From positions 3,162,001-3,226,000 of the forward strand of contig NZ_SMFZ01000002.1 in assembly GCF_004339565.1 (NCBI RefSeq): a stretch of DNA of 64,000 bases. The letters are read 5' to 3'. The translations under genes and the position numbers were made by a program. Shown piece by piece: positions 58,537 to 64,000 of the stretch (position 1 is the stretch's first letter; every line of letters starts with the position of its first letter). The stretch is from Pseudonocardia endophytica (GTDB taxonomy: Bacteria; Actinomycetota; Actinomycetes; Mycobacteriales; Pseudonocardiaceae). Below the pieces are notes generated by a model. The model worked only from the letters and a program-made list of their open reading frames with translations. It was not told the origin of the DNA and did no database searches.

Positions 58537-59888
58537 GCAACGGACGGAACAAGCTGCCGAACACGTCGCACATCACGATGGACCCGGCCGAACGGGCCGA
58601 GCGGTTCGCGATGATCGAGAAAGCGATCGCGGACATCGCGGAGGGCAAGCCCGTCGTCGTGATGGACGACGAGGACCGGGAGAACGAGGGCGACCTGATC
58701 TTCGCGGCCGCACGCGCGACCCCGGAGCTGGTGTCGTTCACGGTGCGCTACACGTCGGGCTACGTCTGCGTGGCGCTCACCGAGCCGGACTGTGCCCGCC
58801 TCGACCTCCCCCCGATGCACCACACGAACGCCGACTCGTTCCGCACCGCGTTCACGGTGACCGTGGACGCCAAGAACGGGATCACCACCGGCATCTCGGC
58901 CGCCGACCGGGCACACACGATCCGGCTGCTGGCCGACCCGGGCACCGTCGCGAACGACCTGGTCCGCCCCGGCCACGTGCTGCCGCTGCAGGCCCGCGAG
59001 GGTGGCGTGCTGCGCAGGCCGGGGCACACCGAGGCGGCCGTCGACCTGGCCCGGATGGCCGGACTCCCGCCGGCCGGCGCGCTCTGCGAGATCGTCTCCG
59101 AGAAGAACGACGGCGACATGGCCCGCGGCGAGGAGCTCGGCGTGTTCGCCGCCGACCACGACCTCACGCTGATCACGATCGCCGACCTGATCGCCTACCG
59201 GCGGCGCTACGAGAAGCACGTCGAGCGGGTCGCGTCCGCCCGGATCCCGACGGCGCACGGCGACTTCCTGGCCCACGGCTACGACTCCCTGCTCGACGGC
59301 ATCGAGCACATCGCGATGGTCGTCGGCGACGTCGGCACCCCGGAGGGCGACGGCGAGGACGTCCTGGTCCGGGTGCACTCGGAGTGCCTCACCGGGGACG
59401 TGCTGGGGTCGCTGCGCTGCGACTGCGGGCCGCAGCTGGACGCCGCGCTCGAGGCGGTGGCCAAGGAGGGCCGGGGTGTCGTGCTGTACATGCGCGGGCA
59501 CGAGGGCCGGGGGATCGGCCTGCTGCACAAGCTGCAGGCCTACCAGCTGCAGGAGGCCGGCGCGGACACGGTGGACGCCAACCTGGCGATGGGCCTGCCG
59601 GCGGACGCCAGGGACTACGGCATCGGCGCGCAGATCCTGTCCGACCTCGGCGTGCGCTCGATGCGCCTGCTGACGAACAACCCGGAGAAGCGGGCCGGCC
59701 TGGAGGGCTACGGGCTCACCGTCACCGGCCGGGTACCGATGCCGGTGCGTGCGACGCCGCAGAACCTCCGCTACCTCAAGACCAAGCGGGACCGGATGGG
59801 ACACGACCTGCCCGAGTTGGGCGGTGCCGTCGCGACCCCTCCGTCCCCGCCGGCCGCGGGTCCCCACGCGGGCGAGCCGACCGGCTGA
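58533..59888 (+). CDS. ribBA: Bifunctional DHBP synthase / GTP cyclohydrolase II
   Basis: A 451-residue fusion that starts both branches of riboflavin synthesis. Residues about 15-225 are 3,4-dihydroxy-2-butanone-4-phosphate synthase ([19 protein letters not shown] near 39, [13 protein letters not shown]). Residues about 230-430 are GTP cyclohydrolase II with zinc Cys in [17 protein letters not shown] near 281-297 and the [12 protein letters not shown] block. GTG 58533 overlaps the displaced ribE stop and has GAAGGAGA upstream. Because 29.7 kb now separates it from ribE, it must be expressed from a promoter inside element B or read-through. Confidence 0.96.
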   Translation: MSNGRNKLPNTSHITMDPAERAERFAMIEKAIADIAEGKPVVVMDDEDRENEGDLIFAAARATPELVSFTVRYTSGYVCVALTEPDCARLDLPPMHHTNADSFRTAFTVTVDAKNGITTGISAADRAHTIRLLADPGTVANDLVRPGHVLPLQAREGGVLRRPGHTEAAVDLARMAGLPPAGALCEIVSEKNDGDMARGEELGVFAADHDLTLITIADLIAYRRRYEKHVERVASARIPTAHGDFLAHGYDSLLDGIEHIAMVVGDVGTPEGDGEDVLVRVHSECLTGDVLGSLRCDCGPQLDAALEAVAKEGRGVVLYMRGHEGRGIGLLHKLQAYQLQEAGADTVDANLAMGLPADARDYGIGAQILSDLGVRSMRLLTNNPEKRAGLEGYGLTVTGRVPMPVRATPQNLRYLKTKRDRMGHDLPELGGAVATPPSPPAAGPHAGEPTG

Positions 59889-59943
59889 GATCGGCGGCCA
59901 CCCCACCGGTGCGTCACGGGCGGCCGGCGGAGAGAATCGACCC

Positions 59944-61084
<1,141 letters not shown>

Positions 61085-61091
61085 TGGCCGC

Positions 61092-61841
61092 TCAGCGCCC
61101 GGGCAGCACACGGTCCCGTCCCGCGCCGTCGAGCCGGGTTCCGCCGATGTCCGCCCGGTCCGCGGCGGCCGCCCCACGCGCGTAGCCGGAGCCGGACACC
61201 GTGGGCCGGCGCGCGCGTCGTAACGAACCGAACTCCTCGGCGTAGGCGCGGTCGACCTGGTCGGCCCGGTCGGCCAGCACCAGCGCGGCCGACGTGCGCG
61301 CTCCGCCGGGGGCCGCGGCGTCGTGCTCCGCGGCGGCCCGTTCGGCGGCCGCCCGCAGGCGGTCGTGGATCCGGACGGCGAACCCGTAGAGCCACGACCG
61401 GCGGTACGCGGCGACCGACTCGCCCGGATCCGGCGGGCGTAGCGCCGCGAGCGGACGGGCCACCTGCAGCAGCAGCGAGGTGTAGAGCAGCTCCACCCGC
61501 TCCCGGTCCGACGCGTGCCCGAAGACGGTCACCGCGCCCACCCGCCCGCCCCTGGCGTCGTGCATCACCCACCGGCAGCCGGACGCCGCGGCCGTCCAGC
61601 CCAGCAGCCGCGCCTTCCCGCCGCTGTACGGGTCCTCGATCGTGATCCGCAGCGCGCCGATCGGATCGGCACGTGCCGGACCCGCGGATCCCGCGGCGAG
61701 CACCGCGTCGTCGATGCCGTGCCGGGCCATCAGCTCGACGGCCTTCGCGGTGTAGATCTCGGCCTCGTCCGGCGTGCCGGCCCGCTCTGCCTTCGCGAGC
61801 AGCTTGCGGACCCGGTCCAGGCGCGCGTCGGTGGGGAGCAT
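61092..61841 (-). CDS. DUF2786-domain protein, probably SOS-linked
   Basis: A 249-residue protein of unknown function. Residues 8-42 (RVRKLLAKAERAGTPDEAE, KAVELMARHGID) are the DUF2786 helical domain; the rest includes LLYTSLLLQVARPLAAL and an Ala-rich C-terminal half. ATG 61841 follows GGAGG. A LexA-type palindrome 14 bases upstream of the ATG strongly suggests DNA-damage control. Not an enzyme I can name. Confidence 0.75.
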   Translation of the reverse strand: MLPTDARLDRVRKLLAKAERAGTPDEAEIYTAKAVELMARHGIDDAVLAAGSAGPARADPIGALRITIEDPYSGGKARLLGWTAAASGCRWVMHDARGGRVGAVTVFGHASDRERVELLYTSLLLQVARPLAALRPPDPGESVAAYRRSWLYGFAVRIHDRLRAAAERAAAEHDAAAPGGARTSAALVLADRADQVDRAYAEEFGSLRRARRPTVSGSGYARGAAAADRADIGGTRLDGAGRDRVLPGR

Positions 61842-61854
61842 CTCGAGCCTCCTT

Positions 61855-61868
61855 CGAACTCATGTTCG
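61855..61868. promoter_or_regulatory. LexA (SOS) box
   Basis: CGAACTCATGTTCG, a perfect CGAAC-n4-GTTCG palindrome matching the actinobacterial SOS box. It lies in the 144-base divergent region between the DUF2786 gene and uvrC and could control either or both. A uvrC -10-like TACTCT lies at 61970-61975. Confidence 0.75.
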
Positions 61869-61985
61869 GTCGAGCGGATGTGTACCCCGGCCCACCGACA
61901 GTTCCTTACACCGTCGTGATCGTCGGGCCCGCGCCCCGGGTGCGGCGACAACCTGTCGGTGCCCGGATCTACTCTGGGAGTCACC

Positions 61986-64000
61986 ATGCCCGACCCGAGC
62001 TCCTACCGTCCGGCGACCGGCACCATCCCGGAGTCGCCGGGCGTCTACCGCTTCTCCGACCCGCGGGGCCGGGTCATCTACGTGGGCAAGGCCAAGAGCC
62101 TGCGCCAGCGGCTGAACTCGTACTTCGCGGACCTGTCCGGCCTGCACCCGCGCACCCGCCGGATGGTGACCACGGCCGCGAAGGTCGAGTGGACCGTCGT
62201 CGGCACCGAGGTCGAGGCGCTCCAGCTCGAGTACAACTGGATCAAGGAGTACGACCCGCGGTTCAACGTCCGGTACCGGGACGACAAGTCCTACCCGGTG
62301 CTCGCCGTGACGATGAACGAGGAGTACCCGCGCCTCTACGTCTACCGGGGTCCGCGGCGCAAGGGCGTCCGCTACTTCGGGCCGTACGCGCACGCCTGGG
62401 CCATCCGGGAGACGCTCGACCTGCTGCTGCGGGTGTTCCCCGCGCGGACGTGCAGTGCGGGTGTGTTCAAGCGGCACGGGCAGATCGGGCGACCGTGCCT
62501 GCTCGGCTACATCGACAAGTGCTCCGCACCCTGCGTCGGCAACGTCACCGCCGAGCGGCACCGCGAGATCGTCGAGGACTTCTCGGAGTTCCTGTCCGGC
62601 CGGACCGACGCGATGATCCGCAGGCTCGAGCGGGACATGGCCGACGCGTCGGAGAACCTGGAGTTCGAGCGGGCCGCCCGCCTGCGGGACGACCTCGGGG
62701 CCCTGCGCCGCGCCGTCGAGAAGCAGACCGTGGTGCTCGGCGACGGGACCGACGCCGACGTCGTCGCGTTCGCCGAGGACGAGCTGGAGGCCGCCGTCCA
62801 GGTGTTCCACGTGCGTGGCGGCCGGGTCCGCGGCCAGCGCGGCTGGGTGATCGACAAGGTGGAGCCGACCGACACGGCGCAGCTGGTCGAGCGGTTCGTC
62901 AGCCAGTTCTACGGCGAGCAGGCGGCGCTGGCCGAGGCGGCCGACGACGCCACCCAGCCGGTGCCCAAGGAGATCCTCGTCCCGGTCCTGCCGGACGACG
63001 CCGCGTCGCAGGAGCGCTGGCTGTCCGGCCTGCGGGGCTCCCGGGTCCAGCTGCGCGTCCCGCAGCGTGGTGACAAGCGGGCGCTCGCCGAGACCGTCGA
63101 ACGCAACGCGAAGGAGGCGTTCGCCCAGCACAAGCTGCGCCGGGCAGGCGATCTCACGGCCCGGTCGGCCGCCCTGCAGGAGATCCAGGACAACCTCGGG
63201 CTGGACAGCGCACCGCTGCGGATCGAGTGCATCGACATCAGCCACGTGCAGGGCACGAACGTGGTCGCCTCGCTCGTCGTGTTCGAGGACGGGCTGGCCC
63301 GCAAGTCCGAGTACCGCCGGTTCGAGATCAAGGACGCGGCGGAGCAGGGCGACGTCGCGTCGATCGCCGAGGTCGTGCGCCGCCGGTTCCGCCGGTACCT
63401 CGCCGAGACGGCGGGCGAGACGCTGGACACGGGCGGATCGGGCGAGGTGGACCCGACGCAGGAGGCCGAGCCCGCGATCCGCACCGGCATCGACCCGGAG
63501 ACCGGGCGCCCGAAGAAGTTCGCCTACCCGCCGAACCTGCTGGTCGTCGACGGCGCGAAGCCGCAGGTCGACGCCGCGGCGGCGGAGCTGGCCGCGCTCG
63601 GGATCACCGACGTGGCGGTGTGCGGCCTGGCCAAGCGCCTGGAGGAGGTCTGGCTGCCGGACGACGAGGATCCGGTGATCCTGTCCCGCTCGAGCGAGGG
63701 CCTGTACCTCCTGCAACGGGTGCGCGACGAGGCGCACCGGTTCGCGATCACCTATCACCGCCAGCGTCGTTCCAAGGGTATGACCACCTCGGCGCTGGAC
63801 GACGTGCCCGGCCTCGGCCCGGCGCGCAAGCAGGCCCTGCTCAAGCACTTCGGGTCGGTGCGCAAGCTGCGCGCGGCGGGCCTCGACGAGATCAGCGAGG
63901 TGCCCGGGTTCGGGCGGCGCACGGCGGAGTCGGTGCTCGCGGCACTGCACGGTGGCGCGGGCGCGGACCAGGAGACGGTCGGCACGGAGGGACGGCGATG
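61986..64000 (+). CDS. uvrC: Excinuclease ABC subunit C (stop codon cut by window edge)
   Basis: 671 residues, essentially complete; the last two bases TG are the start of the stop codon. UvrC makes both incisions around UvrB-marked lesions. The GIY-YIG domain is at the N-terminus ([20 protein letters not shown]), the UVR motif near residue 210-245 ([13 protein letters not shown]), the RNase-H-like second nuclease region around [20 protein letters not shown] and [10 protein letters not shown], and tandem helix-hairpin-helix at the end ([20 protein letters not shown]). GGAG lies 5 bases before ATG 61986. An ATG overlaps its end at 63998, presumably opening the next gene. Confidence 0.96.
   Translation, partial: MPDPSSYRPATGTIPESPGVYRFSDPRGRVIYVGKAKSLRQRLNSYFADLSGLHPRTRRMVTTAAKVEWTVVGTEVEALQLEYNWIKEYDPRFNVRYRDDKSYPVLAVTMNEEYPRLYVYRGPRRKGVRYFGPYAHAWAIRETLDLLLRVFPARTCSAGVFKRHGQIGRPCLLGYIDKCSAPCVGNVTAERHREIVEDFSEFLSGRTDAMIRRLERDMADASENLEFERAARLRDDLGALRRAVEKQTVVLGDGTDADVVAFAEDELEAAVQVFHVRGGRVRGQRGWVIDKVEPTDTAQLVERFVSQFYGEQAALAEAADDATQPVPKEILVPVLPDDAASQERWLSGLRGSRVQLRVPQRGDKRALAETVERNAKEAFAQHKLRRAGDLTARSAALQEIQDNLGLDSAPLRIECIDISHVQGTNVVASLVVFEDGLARKSEYRRFEIKDAAEQGDVASIAEVVRRRFRRYLAETAGETLDTGGSGEVDPTQEAEPAIRTGIDPETGRPKKFAYPPNLLVVDGAKPQVDAAAAELAALGITDVAVCGLAKRLEEVWLPDDEDPVILSRSSEGLYLLQRVRDEAHRFAITYHRQRRSKGMTTSALDDVPGLGPARKQALLKHFGSVRKLRAAGLDEISEVPGFGRRTAESVLAALHGGAGADQETVGTEGRR

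Overview
The window is high-G+C actinobacterial DNA of a Pseudonocardia-like chromosome. This rests on gene order and content rather than a search: BldD, PyrR with an actinobacterial binding loop, a pyrB-pyrC-carA-carB-pyrF run, the actinobacterial integration host factor mIHF, gmk-rpoZ-coaBC-metK, a helicase-degenerate PriA, and a def-fmt-rsmB-rpe-rib-uvrC run. GTG starts and 4-base stop/start overlaps are common.

Layout. 1-2.7 kb: 3' part of phosphoketolase, then ackA (acetyl phosphate to acetate plus ATP). 2.7-5.3 kb (minus): wax-ester/diacylglycerol acyltransferase and a lycopene-cyclase-like flavoprotein. 5.4-15.1 kb: bldD diverging from a compact pyrimidine operon with a PyrR-binding hairpin in front of its ribosome binding site. 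15.4-19.9 kb: mihF, gmk, rpoZ, coaBC, a secreted SH3-like protein, metK. 20.3-28.8 kb: priA, def, fmt, rsmB, rpe, ribE, with a family of 64-66 bp palindromic repeats between genes. 58.5-64 kb: ribBA, ribH, a PH-like membrane protein, an SOS-box-linked DUF2786 gene and uvrC.

The main discovery is what separates ribE from ribBA. A 19-bp sequence inside the 3' end of ribE (28761-28779) recurs exactly at 54080-54098 and 58472-58490. At the last copy it is followed by 15 more codons that end in a stop overlapping the ribBA start, which is evidently the original ribE tail. The 29.7 kb between is therefore read as two tandem site-specific insertions in ribE: element A (25.3 kb) and element B (4.4 kb). 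Each supplies a replacement C-terminus for riboflavin synthase. The right ends of both share a roughly 168-bp arm. No integrase is visible, so the array resembles cis-mobilizable or accretion elements.

Element A is a probable defence island. It carries (i) a five-gene minus-strand operon: TerB-type protein, BREX-like ATPase, Lhr-like helicase fused to a DEDDh exonuclease, SMC-like ATPase, and a small HEPN-like protein. The first three resemble the Shango anti-phage system. It also carries (ii) a second minus-strand operon of an AddB-like nuclease, an AddA-like helicase-nuclease, and an unusual fusion of a PD-(D/E)XK nuclease, a RAMA-like region and an alkyltransferase-like domain, proposed here as a modified-base-sensing restriction system. 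(iii) The left third holds small membrane or secreted proteins (PASTA plus MmpS-like), a zinc-ribbon/GIY-YIG-like protein and a uracil-glycosylase-like protein. Element B holds a peptide-type ABC importer lacking ATPases and a fragment of an alcohol dehydrogenase.
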